DNA of 37,512 nucleotides from positions 1 to 37,512 of the IMG/VR virus record IMGVR_UViG_3300008117_000627, one strand, 5' to 3'. The notes beneath the pieces are model-generated. The model had not been told where the DNA came from and made no database searches. It saw nothing but the letters and a program-made list of their open reading frames with translations. Shown one piece after another: positions 7,691 to 14,761 of the stretch. The position numbers were made by a program, and so were the translations under genes. Origin of the DNA: a virus. Position 1 is the first letter of the stretch. The number at the start of each line of letters is the position of its first letter.

Positions 7691-7896
7691 CAGCGCACAC
7701 TTTCAGTCTCAATCGCGCACAGGTTGAAAAACTTGCCAAGATGGCGGATCACTTCAAGGAAGTGGAGTGGTTCACTCTCGAAGAAACTAATACCAGCGGT
7801 ATTGGTCCTACGGTTTCCGTAAAGTTTAATCTATTCGGAGATCACGATAAAGATCAAGATACCACTATAGATATCACTGATGTGAGTACTTGGTAA
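7687..7896 (+). CDS. Hypothetical protein, 69 residues
   Basis: The gene is held between an ATGA overlap upstream and a TAATG overlap downstream, which is good evidence that it is translated. The protein has a helical N-terminus (NRAQVEKLAKMADHFKEV) and a beta-rich acidic C-terminal half ending in TTIDITDVSTW. I do not recognise a family and see no motif that suggests a reaction. Confidence 0.7.
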   Translation: MTAHTFSLNRAQVEKLAKMADHFKEVEWFTLEETNTSGIGPTVSVKFNLFGDHDKDQDTTIDITDVSTW

Positions 7897-8477
7897 TGAA
7901 ACAAGAACTAGACAAACTGTTGTGTGAGAAATATCCCAAGATGATGGTTAATCGCAACAAGCCCATGCAGGAAACTTGTATGTGTTGGGGGTTTGAATGT
8001 GGCAATGGTTGGTTCAATATACTAGATCAGCTCATGAGCAATATCCAACATCACATTGATTGGAAAGAAAAACAGCGTCAGTATGCAATGGATTATAATG
8101 AAATGGCTGCACAGGCCAAGACAGGTAACTTTGATCTGTTTGAAAAAAGAATGGAAAGTGTAGTTGATCAAGCATATAAAGAAAAGAAGCTGGGTGAAAT
8201 TGTTGCTGGAGACTTTAGGGAAGTTCCCGAATCAATTCCACAAGTAACATTGGATCAAGTTAAAGAAAAGTTTGGCACACTACGTTTCTACTATACAGGT
8301 GGCGATGATGAGATTAGTGGTATGGTACGTATGGCAGAAAGTATGAGCGGAGTCACCTGTGAAGAATGCGGCAATCCTGGAGAAACTAAAGGCCAAGGTT
8401 GGGTCGTAACACTGTGCGAAACTCATCGAGCAGCTCGAGAAGAAAAAAAGCTGATTCAACAAGGATATGAACAATGA
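7896..8477 (+). CDS. Phage protein with C-terminal zinc-finger-like motif
   Basis: I start it at the ATG of a TAATG overlap (193 residues) rather than an in-frame TTG two codons earlier. The N-terminal part has MCWGFECGNGW, then a helical stretch, then a conserved block KFGTLRFYYTGGDDEISGMV. Near the C-terminus, Cys155 and Cys158 (CEECG) and Cys174 and His177 (LCETH) form a likely zinc site. I recall this architecture from many phage and bacterial hypothetical proteins, function unknown. It overlaps the next small gene by ATGA. Confidence 0.75.
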   Translation: MKQELDKLLCEKYPKMMVNRNKPMQETCMCWGFECGNGWFNILDQLMSNIQHHIDWKEKQRQYAMDYNEMAAQAKTGNFDLFEKRMESVVDQAYKEKKLGEIVAGDFREVPESIPQVTLDQVKEKFGTLRFYYTGGDDEISGMVRMAESMSGVTCEECGNPGETKGQGWVVTLCETHRAAREEKKLIQQGYEQ

Positions 8478-8620
8478 AGTGCGAATTGTGCCATCAAGAA
8501 TACAGTCCACAATGTGATTATCAACAAGGCCGATGTCCTCATCATCCTCCTATGATTACCAGTTATCATTATAGATATCTCAATTTGTTTAATTTAATCA
8601 AGAAATGGTTTCAACGATGA
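8474..8620 (+). CDS. Small Cys/His-rich protein, 48 residues
   Basis: An ATG overlaps the upstream stop (ATGA) and the stop overlaps the next ATG (ATGA), so this short frame exactly fills the gap between two genes. The protein starts MKCELCHQEY and has a CPHHPP segment, giving four Cys and several His that could bind one zinc ion. The last 20 residues are aromatic and basic. No family is recognised. Confidence 0.6.
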   Translation: MKCELCHQEYSPQCDYQQGRCPHHPPMITSYHYRYLNLFNLIKKWFQR

Positions 8621-9150
8621 AAAGAAATTACGAATCTGGCGTTTCAGACACTATTACATTCTTTGTAGGGGTAGAAATCGAACGCACACCTGCCTACGGA
8701 ATGAAGACTCTGTTTGTGGTAGGAGAACATGATCCTTATGTAATTTTAGAGCTGGCTCGAAATCACAACTGCCGACATATTTACTTTGGAGCTAACCAAA
8801 GTTTTCCTAAACTTGCTGTCAACGATGCTGAATCGTGGCGTCTATGGGAAGACATGATTTATGTTTGCTTAGATGCAGATGATGAACTTTGGTGTACACT
8901 GGATCTAGATGTGGCACAGATAGAAGGACTGCTCGAAAGTGGTCTTGTTGAAAAGCGTCAGTTCATTCCGCAAATTTCGGTAAAACTGCCATATTTACAA
9001 CAGTTAGGGTATAATGCTACTATAAAGATAGACGACAAAGATTTTAAGGCAACTAATCCTGGAGTGTGGTGTCATAATCTCCATGACCTACTAGATAGAA
9101 ATAAGTTTACCAGTTGGGATCAATACGGCAAAGACGAGATTATAAAATGA
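8617..9150 (+). CDS. Conserved T4-like marine phage protein, unknown function
   Basis: The protein has 177 residues from the ATG at 8617, which overlaps the upstream stop (ATGA); a GTG-type extension of four codons is less likely. Clear blocks are SDTITFFVGVEIERTPAYG, RHIYFGANQSF, DLDVAQIEGLLESGLVE, PQISVKLPYLQQLGYN and a C-terminal KIDDKDFKATNPGVW. I recall close relatives in other marine T4-like phages without a known role. No catalytic motif or membrane segment is evident. Confidence 0.75.
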   Translation: MKRNYESGVSDTITFFVGVEIERTPAYGMKTLFVVGEHDPYVILELARNHNCRHIYFGANQSFPKLAVNDAESWRLWEDMIYVCLDADDELWCTLDLDVAQIEGLLESGLVEKRQFIPQISVKLPYLQQLGYNATIKIDDKDFKATNPGVWCHNLHDLLDRNKFTSWDQYGKDEIIK

Positions 9151-9524
9151 GCGGTGGATACGCAGTAGCATCAACACGAAGCACTAGACGAATTCCTAGG
9201 ATTACAGGTGCTAATCAAATCAAACGTGCAAGACTAATTCAGACAACAACTATGAAATTATCAATTAAAGAACGAATTCGAAACTGGCTAATGAAAGACA
9301 ATGACGAGCGAGAGCTAGTATACGCTGAGGATTGTGAAAGTGTTGACCTCCATTCTCAAGGTTTCCGCTTACAAGTTTATAGTGCTAGCGGCGGCACTAT
9401 TGTAGAAACCACCAAGTACGATCAAAAGAAAGATGAAAATCGGCATAGTCTTTATGTAGTGACAGAAGACAAAGATCTCGGTGAAGAATTATCAAAAATC
9501 ATAACAATGGAACAACTAAGATGA
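9147..9524 (+). CDS. Hypothetical protein, 125 residues
   Basis: I use the ATG at 9147, in an ATGA overlap with the previous stop. The first 35 residues are basic and probably flexible (STRSTRRIPR). An internal Met at residue 36 (MKLSIKERIRNWL) could be a second start. The rest is a beta-rich segment (GFRLQVYSASGGTIVETT) followed by RHSLYVVTEDKDLGEEL. I do not recognise a family. It ends in an ATGA overlap. Confidence 0.7.
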   Translation: MSGGYAVASTRSTRRIPRITGANQIKRARLIQTTTMKLSIKERIRNWLMKDNDERELVYAEDCESVDLHSQGFRLQVYSASGGTIVETTKYDQKKDENRHSLYVVTEDKDLGEELSKIITMEQLR

Positions 9525-9748
9525 AACACTCCAGTTTAAATGTAAAACATATTACTGTTAAAGACACCCCGGCATTCAAAATTCGTGTAGAATCCTGGGA
9601 ATCGGTGAGTCCTAAAGGGCTGTTGGCAGTAGATATAATCCAAGAATGTCTCAATGACAAAGGCTCTGTCACAGATTCTAGTGTATATAATTTCCATATG
9701 ACTAGAGATGAAATCAAAACTCTTTGCCAAGGATTAATGTCAATATGA
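9521..9748 (+). CDS. Hypothetical protein, 75 residues
   Basis: The gene is bounded by ATGA overlaps on both sides. The protein has an N-terminal beta segment (NVKHITVKDTPAFKIRVES), a central helix (DIIQECLNDKG) and a C-terminal helix (TRDEIKTLCQGL). Its order of strands and helices resembles that of the preceding protein's C-terminal half, so the two could be distant duplicates, but this is only an impression. Confidence 0.65.
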   Translation: MKHSSLNVKHITVKDTPAFKIRVESWESVSPKGLLAVDIIQECLNDKGSVTDSSVYNFHMTRDEIKTLCQGLMSI

Positions 9749-10140
9749 TTATCCGTCAAGACCAACGACCTAATAAAATGATCTGGGTCACATTTCGCAA
9801 GGAAGGCATTCACTGCTATCCAGCAGCTGCCACAGATCCCAATCTAGCCACAGGAGATGAATATGATGTTTCGTTTTTGGCCAATCCTCATCGTCACATC
9901 TTTCATTTCAGGGTGTGGATCTCTGTGCTCCACAATGACAGGGACATCGAATTCATCCAATTCAAGCGATGGCTTGAAGCGTTGTATATGGGTCAAGGTT
10001 CAGTTCTGAGCCTCGATCACAAGAGCTGTGAGATGATGAGTGATGAATTACACAACATCATCGCACTGAAGTATCCGGGTCGTGAGATCTGGATTGAGGT
10101 CTCCGAAGACGGAGAAAATGGTTCATTTATCAAATATTAA
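9745..10140 (+). CDS. Hypothetical protein, 131 residues
   Basis: I start at the ATG at 9745 (ATGA overlap), giving MIIRQDQRPNKMIWVTF. A TTG seven codons upstream is in frame but less likely. The block EYDVSFLANPHRHIFHFRVWISVLH followed by DIEFIQFKRWLE and a C-terminal PGREIWIEVSEDGENGSF is well structured. I recall similar proteins in T4-like phages with no assigned role. Confidence 0.7.
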   Translation: MIIRQDQRPNKMIWVTFRKEGIHCYPAAATDPNLATGDEYDVSFLANPHRHIFHFRVWISVLHNDRDIEFIQFKRWLEALYMGQGSVLSLDHKSCEMMSDELHNIIALKYPGREIWIEVSEDGENGSFIKY

Positions 10141-10151
10141 AAGAGGCTATT

Positions 10152-10409
10152 ATGGCTAAGAATTACAAGGATTATTCCTATTTCGAAAATCGCCCCGACG
10201 TTGTTCGGATCTTTGATGACCTAGATGCATATCTAGATTGGTGCAGGTTGGAACTGCAACCATTTAATCCTGCAGATCTCTATAAGAGAGATTCTACAAC
10301 TTATCAGTCTTACCTGGCAAGTCGTCGTCCAGCAAGACGCCCATATTTAGGCAACAAGCCTCGTTGGGACAATAACGGTCGCCGCAATGAGCAGAATTTT
10401 TCTCGTTGA
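10152..10409 (+). CDS. Small basic conserved phage protein
   Basis: This 85-residue protein has an AAAGAGG ribosome binding site 8 bases upstream. It opens with NYKDYSYFENRPDVVRIFDDL, contains LDWCRLELQPFNPADLY and ends in a strongly basic, Arg-rich, Asn-rich tail that suggests nucleic acid contact. It overlaps the glycosyltransferase gene by 23 bases. No function is known to me. Confidence 0.7.
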   Translation: MAKNYKDYSYFENRPDVVRIFDDLDAYLDWCRLELQPFNPADLYKRDSTTYQSYLASRRPARRPYLGNKPRWDNNGRRNEQNFSR

Positions 10410-11490
10410 TTTAGAAGCAGTTGAGACAAGGTACACGGGTCAATGGAAGACTCATGTACCTGCACTCTTACGAAAGGCAGGACACAATGTCAACATTATA
10501 TCAGGTCCTACGGACATTCCTAGTGCTACCACTCCTGGAGCATTTCTCAACTTTGGCGGCACTAATATCTACAAGGCTAGTCAAGTGGAGCAGATGGGTC
10601 GTTTATTTTGCTCCGGAGCAATTAAGCCTGGCGATCATTTTTTGTTTACTGACGCTTGGCATCCTGGTATCATAAACTTAAAGTATATGAGTGAGTTGCT
10701 GGGCATACCAGTAGTCACACACGGACTTTGGCATGCCGGTAGCTATGATCCACAAGACTTTTTAGGCCGACTGGTTGGCAATAAGCCTTGGGTGCGTAAT
10801 GCAGAGAAATCATTCTTTTCTGCTTTCGATCACAACTACTTTGCTACTAACTTTCATATAGAAATGTTTAATAGAGAATTATTAAACAACGGGCATAGTG
10901 TAGAAAATCCTTGGTACGAAGAAGAACTTAAAGAAATCTTAAGCGGAGAGTATCCTAAGTTTGTGCGTACAGGTTGGCCCATGGAGTATATGCAGGATAC
11001 ATTATTAATGTATAAGAACATGCCCAAGCGTGATCTTATACTATTCCCTCATCGTATTGCTCCTGAGAAGCAGGTTGAAATTTTCCGTGACCTAAAACAT
11101 CAGTTACCGCAATATGAATTTGTTGTTTGTCAAGATCAACAGTTGACCAAAAATGAATATCACAATTTACTAGGTGAGGCCAAATTAGTGTTCAGTGCCA
11201 ACTTACAGGAAACACTGGGCATCAGTTGGTATGAAGGTGCTATTGTAGATGCTATTCCAATGGTGCCGGATAGACTCAGCTACAGTGAAATGGCATTGGA
11301 TACATTTAAGTATCCCAGCAAATGGACTGAAAGCTATGATGCATATACTGTGTATCGTCCGGACATCTGTAAAACAATTATAGAACACATGGAAAATTAC
11401 AGAACTCGTATACCTAGCCTAAATAAACAGGTAGATATACTAAAAGAAAACTTTTTTAGTTGTAATAAACTATTAGAGATGTTAAAATAA
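10387..11490 (+). CDS. GT-B glycosyltransferase (GT4-like)
   Basis: The protein has 367 residues, normal for group 1 glycosyltransferases. The N-terminal half binds the acceptor (HVPALLRKAGHNVNIISGP). The C-terminal half has FPHRIAPEKQ and a donor-site block with the E-x7-E motif at Glu275 and Glu283 (ETLGISWYEGA). It probably transfers a sugar from a nucleotide donor, perhaps onto modified DNA bases, a virion protein or host surface glycan; the target is not shown. It overlaps the small basic gene. Related proteins are common in marine T4-like phages. Confidence 0.85.
   Translation: MSRIFLVDLEAVETRYTGQWKTHVPALLRKAGHNVNIISGPTDIPSATTPGAFLNFGGTNIYKASQVEQMGRLFCSGAIKPGDHFLFTDAWHPGIINLKYMSELLGIPVVTHGLWHAGSYDPQDFLGRLVGNKPWVRNAEKSFFSAFDHNYFATNFHIEMFNRELLNNGHSVENPWYEEELKEILSGEYPKFVRTGWPMEYMQDTLLMYKNMPKRDLILFPHRIAPEKQVEIFRDLKHQLPQYEFVVCQDQQLTKNEYHNLLGEAKLVFSANLQETLGISWYEGAIVDAIPMVPDRLSYSEMALDTFKYPSKWTESYDAYTVYRPDICKTIIEHMENYRTRIPSLNKQVDILKENFFSCNKLLEMLK
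11460..11488 (+). promoter_or_regulatory. Candidate promoter before folE
   Basis: TTGTAA (11460-11465), 17 bases, then TAAAAT (11483-11488), 9 of 12 to consensus. The predicted start near 11495 lies in the short gap before folE, whose TTG start at 11529 has a CGGAGAA ribosome binding site. Confidence 0.4.
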
Positions 11491-11528
11491 CTAACATGTC
11501 ATCCACGACATAAACTCGGAGAATTATA

Positions 11529-12202
11529 TTGACAGCTAGAAAAGAAACAGGCCTGGACGCAATGGCAGGCGATGGCGGATATCAAGAAGCCTATCTCGGT
11601 GATCATATTCGCTTTAAAATGAAACGTGAAGGCAAGCGTTTCTGGGCAGGTGATAACATTAGTGATTATCTGCACGATGGTGATTTAGAACGTTTGATTG
11701 ATGAAGCAACCCCAGCATTTGAACAAGTACTAGATCGTTTGCTTATTGATCGTGAAAACGATCCTAATTCAAAAGGTACAGCAAGACGTCTTGCCAAGAT
11801 GTACTTTAATGAAATCATGGAAGGTAGGTACAACGCTGCTCCAGATTGTACTGCTTTCCCCAACGACAGTGAGGATAGATATGAGGGTATGTTGGTTGTG
11901 CGTAGTGAGCTTCGTAGCATGTGCAGTCACCATCACCAGCCTGTGGCTGGCGTCGCGTATATCGGTATCATTGCCGCACAATGTGTAATGACATTGCCCG
12001 CGAAATCATGCGAGCCACTGACTCAGAAAATGTAGCAGTTTACATTCAAGCAGTTCATGGTTGCTGTGAGAATCGTGGCATTATGGCACATAGTTCACTA
12101 ACACAGACTACGGTACTTAAAGGTTCGTTCAAAGACGATCCGCATACAAAGAAAGAATTCTTCGATAACATTAAACTACAACAGGAGTTTGCCCCAAGAT
12201 GA
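11529..12202 (+). pseudogene. folE: GTP cyclohydrolase I (folE), internal deletion with frameshift
   Basis: The first part, from the TTG at 11529, is a normal FolE up to CSHHHQPVAGVAYIGIIA (ends about 11975). The second part continues in another frame from CNDIAREI (11984) through HGCCENRGIMAHSSLTQTT to the stop at 12202. Zinc-site Cys/His residues are thus present on both sides. The segment usually between them, about 26-27 residues with the pattern IGLSK...RIAQWCARRGTLQEEL, is missing and only 8 bases join the halves. FolE makes dihydroneopterin triphosphate from GTP, the first step to 7-deazaguanines. The lost segment includes Lys and Arg residues that bind the GTP phosphates, so the product should be inactive unless this is an assembly error. 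Confidence 0.85.
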
Positions 12203-12705
12203 GCCAAGTCTACTTAATTAAACCCTTGCACAAGAAAAGTATCTGCTGGCGCATTGAGATGTTCCGCGAAAATGCAGACGGTAGTATCAGTTGGTTCAAT
12301 ATCGATGATCACTATCGCTGGGGGCAGGGATTCGTTGAGGGAGACTTAGAGTGTAATCTTCCTTGGGATGGTGATGTTCAAGCTCATGCTCGAACAGACT
12401 GCGGTTGGGGTGCAGAATTAGACGACCAACATGCTTGCTGGTTTGAGTTTAGCGACGACATTTCCGATGAAGATAAAGAAGCTATCGAGTCTGCTTATCA
12501 CGAAGGTGGGGCAGGATGGCTGTTTGATGGCGAGCATGATTGGCAGGTTGAAGATGATTATTTAATAATTGATGCTCCGTATCAAGTTGATTTGTGCGAG
12601 GAAGATGGCACCGTCATTGAAGAAAATATAAAATTAAAAACTCGACCTAATCCTAGCACAAGCTGGCCTTTTAGTGAAGCATTTCCAAAACCCGAGGAGG
12701 AATAA
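12199..12705 (+). CDS. Acidic hypothetical phage protein
   Basis: The 168-residue protein is rich in Asp, Glu and Trp. It starts in an ATGA overlap with the end of the folE remnant and has a GGAG ribosome binding site. Segments such as EMFRENADGSISWFNIDDHYR, ARTDCGWGAELDD and EGGAGWLFDGEHDWQVEDDY suggest a compact beta-rich fold. Its strong negative charge would also fit a DNA mimic, as in many phage anti-restriction proteins, but there is no direct support for that. No family is recognised. Confidence 0.7.
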   Translation: MSQVYLIKPLHKKSICWRIEMFRENADGSISWFNIDDHYRWGQGFVEGDLECNLPWDGDVQAHARTDCGWGAELDDQHACWFEFSDDISDEDKEAIESAYHEGGAGWLFDGEHDWQVEDDYLIIDAPYQVDLCEEDGTVIEENIKLKTRPNPSTSWPFSEAFPKPEEE

Positions 12706-12923
12706 TGGAAACAGCAAAAGAATTAGCAGATAATTTAATCACCCGTGCAAAAAATATGCAAGAGTTTGTTGTAGAACGAGACTGGGAGTTAATTCCTGCA
12801 GGAGTGGTTAAGTTTGACATCCAACACACTGTCGGCCAACCTGCTCGTATCTTTGTACATGCAATGACACAACAAGAAGCAGAGCGCCAAGTTGATGATT
12901 GGTTTGGTGAGGGAGTAGAATAA
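12705..12923 (+). CDS. Hypothetical protein, 72 residues
   Basis: A strong GAGGAGG Shine-Dalgarno (12694-12700) precedes the ATG, which overlaps the upstream stop (TAATG). The protein has an N-terminal helix (AKELADNLITRAKNMQEF) and a C-terminal segment ARIFVHAMTQQEAERQVDDWF that looks like a small beta-alpha unit. It ends in a TAATG overlap with a tiny membrane peptide gene. Confidence 0.7.
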   Translation: METAKELADNLITRAKNMQEFVVERDWELIPAGVVKFDIQHTVGQPARIFVHAMTQQEAERQVDDWFGEGVE

Positions 12924-12997
12924 TGCTGTTTTCTTTAGGCCTGGTAATTGGCGTTGGTATAGCTATACTGGTTTGGTTGTTCATAAGGAAGCTGTGA
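12923..12997 (+). CDS. Tiny single-span membrane peptide, 24 residues
   Basis: The ATG overlaps the stop of the gene before (TAATG) and its TGA overlaps the next ATG (TGATG). The peptide is one hydrophobic helix (LGLVIGVGIAILVWLF) followed by a basic RKL end. Exact filling of the gap with coupled start and stop supports translation. The role is unknown. Confidence 0.55.
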   Translation: MLFSLGLVIGVGIAILVWLFIRKL

Positions 12998-13416
12998 TGT
13001 TTTTTAAACCCTTGCGTGATGACCTAATGGTACAACAACAGGTGGACGATGCATGGCAGCATTTTGTTGGAGTGATCATGTTGAACCAAACTGGACGAAA
13101 AGCAGTAAAGACCACACTGCCCGAATTTCTATACTGGTTTCCTACAGCACTAGCACTATTACACGCAGACGAAGAATTTGTCAAAAGCATAATTCAACCA
13201 CTCGGAATGGTCAATGTTCGTTATAATCGTCTGATTAAAATGAGTCAGAACTACTTGACTTGGGACGGCGAAGATGCTACAATGTTATATGGCATTGGAA
13301 AATACGGCAGCGACAGCTATGAAATTTTTTACAAGAACAATTATGGTGTGATGCCCACGGATAAAGAACTGATAAGATATCTCAAGGAAGAAGTTAATGT
13401 TTTTGAAACTGCTTGA
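12997..13416 (+). CDS. MBD4-like helix-hairpin-helix DNA glycosylase
   Basis: I start at the ATG overlapping the previous TGA (139 residues). The protein follows the glycosylase domain of MBD4: MLNQTGRKAVKTTLPEFL, then FPTALALLHADEEFVKSII, QPLGMVNVRYNRLI, and the hairpin LYGIGKYGSDSYEIF (98-112). The catalytic Asp of MBD4, in its PEDHKL segment, matches Asp122 in PTDKEL. MBD4 removes T or U mispaired with G. The phage protein may repair deaminated bases or act on modified phage or host DNA. There is no iron-sulfur cluster motif, as in MBD4 and unlike endonuclease III. The stop lies 20 bases inside the next gene. Confidence 0.8.
   Translation: MFFKPLRDDLMVQQQVDDAWQHFVGVIMLNQTGRKAVKTTLPEFLYWFPTALALLHADEEFVKSIIQPLGMVNVRYNRLIKMSQNYLTWDGEDATMLYGIGKYGSDSYEIFYKNNYGVMPTDKELIRYLKEEVNVFETA
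13255..13283 (+). promoter_or_regulatory. Candidate internal promoter
   Basis: TTGACT (13255-13260), 17 bases, then TACAAT (13278-13283), 10 of 12 to consensus, inside the glycosylase gene. Transcription would start near 13290, about 107 bases before the cupin gene. Matches of this quality can occur by chance over a window this size. Confidence 0.3.
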
Positions 13417-13852
13417 ACGTTTAGGCCGTAAGCGTATCATTTATGATCGTGTTAACAATGAACCGTATCTAGAACGGTATTATCTCTTTTTGAAAGAACG
13501 TGAGCGTTTTCCTTTCAACATATTTCTACATAAGTTTCTCAAAGGAGATCCGGATGATGTTCATGATCATCCTTGGTCCTATGCCACACTGATTTTGAAA
13601 GGTGGATACTATGAATGGGTTCCGGAATTTGATCAAGACGGTAAAATGCTTGGCGAGATACAGAAGTGGCGAGGTCCAGGTCATTTTCGTATTTGTGGTT
13701 CTTGTAGTTATCATAGGATTGAATTGAAACCAGGTGTCGCAGCCTGGACGCTGTTTATGCCTGGTCCTCATCGTCGTGAATGGGGATTTTTGGTCAACAA
13801 CAAATGGATTCAACACGAGCAGTACCTCAAGGAGCGTCATGGAAAAGCGTAA
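13397..13852 (+). CDS. Cupin-fold protein
   Basis: The 151-residue protein has a likely metal-binding core: His56 and His58 in DVHDHPW, Glu73 in GGYYEW and His106 in SYHRIEL, spaced as in small cupins. Further blocks are FPFNIFLHKFL and LFMPGPHRREWGF. A single-domain cupin of this kind could be a metal-dependent dioxygenase, isomerase or sugar-binding protein. I recall close relatives in marine T4-like phages, without known activity. It overlaps the genes on both sides. Confidence 0.75.
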   Translation: MFLKLLERLGRKRIIYDRVNNEPYLERYYLFLKERERFPFNIFLHKFLKGDPDDVHDHPWSYATLILKGGYYEWVPEFDQDGKMLGEIQKWRGPGHFRICGSCSYHRIELKPGVAAWTLFMPGPHRREWGFLVNNKWIQHEQYLKERHGKA

Positions 13853-14384
13853 AGTAAATTGGCAAGAGTTTCAAGGTCTAGTGGCAAAGATATGTAGAGA
13901 CATTTCTCTAGGTACGTGGCGACCAGACTATGTAGTGGGCATTACTCGAGGTGGGTTATTGCCTGCTGTCATGATCAGTCAATACTTTAACGTACCCTGC
14001 GAAACACTGAAAGTAAGTCTTAGAGACAATGGCGGTGAACATGCTACTGAAAGCAATTTATGGATGGCGGAGGATGCCTTTGGTTATCCCATATACGATC
14101 TTATGGTGTCAGACAGTGGCAAAAAGAACATACTGATAGTAGACGATATCAACGATAGTGGTACAACTATCAATTGGATTTTAAACGATTGGCAGAGTGG
14201 CTGCTTGCCTGATGACGAAAGATGGCTTGATCAAATATGGAATCAAAATGTAAAGTTTGCCACCATATTTGATAACCTTGCCAGCAAGTCTAAAGTCAAA
14301 ATGGACTACGTTGGGGAAGAGATCAACAAAGCAGAAAATCCTGTATGGATTGAATTCCCCTTTGAAGAATGGTGGACAAAATGA
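13839..14384 (+). CDS. Type I phosphoribosyltransferase
   Basis: I start at the ATG at 13839 (AAGGAG upstream), not at an in-frame start 105 bases earlier that would lie deep in the cupin gene. The 181-residue protein has GITRGGLLPAVMIS (34-47) and the PRPP-binding loop ILIVDDINDSGTT (98-110). This is the pattern of xanthine/guanine or hypoxanthine phosphoribosyltransferases, which salvage purine bases. In this phage it might recycle bases from degraded host DNA or handle a 7-deazaguanine base. The exact base is not readable from sequence. Confidence 0.85.
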   Translation: MEKRKVNWQEFQGLVAKICRDISLGTWRPDYVVGITRGGLLPAVMISQYFNVPCETLKVSLRDNGGEHATESNLWMAEDAFGYPIYDLMVSDSGKKNILIVDDINDSGTTINWILNDWQSGCLPDDERWLDQIWNQNVKFATIFDNLASKSKVKMDYVGEEINKAENPVWIEFPFEEWWTK

Positions 14385-14761
14385 GAAAAGAAGATTACAT
14401 ACTGGAAGATGCAGAGAAGGAAGGCATTGCACCTTGGAAGGACTTGGTCCGGGAAGACTTTCATGTCAAGGTATTTAAAGATAAGTACCCTGTAACCGAA
14501 GGGCATTTGCTATTTGTTCCGCAGTATGCAGCCGATGGAGTGATTGTTGACTGCTTCAGTGATGCGCTCACTCATGGCAAAGACATGGTAGAAAAAGGTG
14601 AGTGGGACGGTTTTAATATTGGTATCAATTGGGGTGAGGCAGCAGGACAAACAGTCATGTACCCGCATATACATCTAATTCCAAGACGCAAAGGAGACAT
14701 GAAAGATCCACGTGGTGGAGTGAGACATGTTATCCCAGAAAAAGGCAATTACAAAAAATGA
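14381..14761 (+). CDS. HIT-family nucleotide hydrolase
   Basis: I start at the ATG of the ATGA overlap (126 residues); another ATG lies four codons upstream. The HIT signature is YPHIHLIPRR (94-103): the catalytic middle His96 and the third His98 are kept, while the first His is Tyr94. The substrate pocket segment GHLLFVPQYAADG also fits. HIT proteins split nucleotide phosphoramidates, adenylates or dinucleoside polyphosphates. It is co-translated with the phosphoribosyltransferase, consistent with a nucleotide-salvage pair. It ends in an ATGA overlap. Confidence 0.8.
   Translation: MRKEDYILEDAEKEGIAPWKDLVREDFHVKVFKDKYPVTEGHLLFVPQYAADGVIVDCFSDALTHGKDMVEKGEWDGFNIGINWGEAAGQTVMYPHIHLIPRRKGDMKDPRGGVRHVIPEKGNYKK

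Noticed and set aside
9005-9030. TATAAT inside the conserved gene at 8617-9150 as a promoter
   Set aside because: No -35 box at a fitting distance, and it lies within well-conserved coding sequence.
11921-12202. A separate gene for the second part of folE
   Set aside because: From CNDIAREI onward it is plainly the C-terminal part of GTP cyclohydrolase I; the N-terminal 20 residues of that frame are out-of-frame folE sequence.
13734-13838. N-terminal extension of the phosphoribosyltransferase
   Set aside because: It lies wholly within the cupin gene in another frame and has no family similarity; the ATG at 13839 has a good ribosome binding site.
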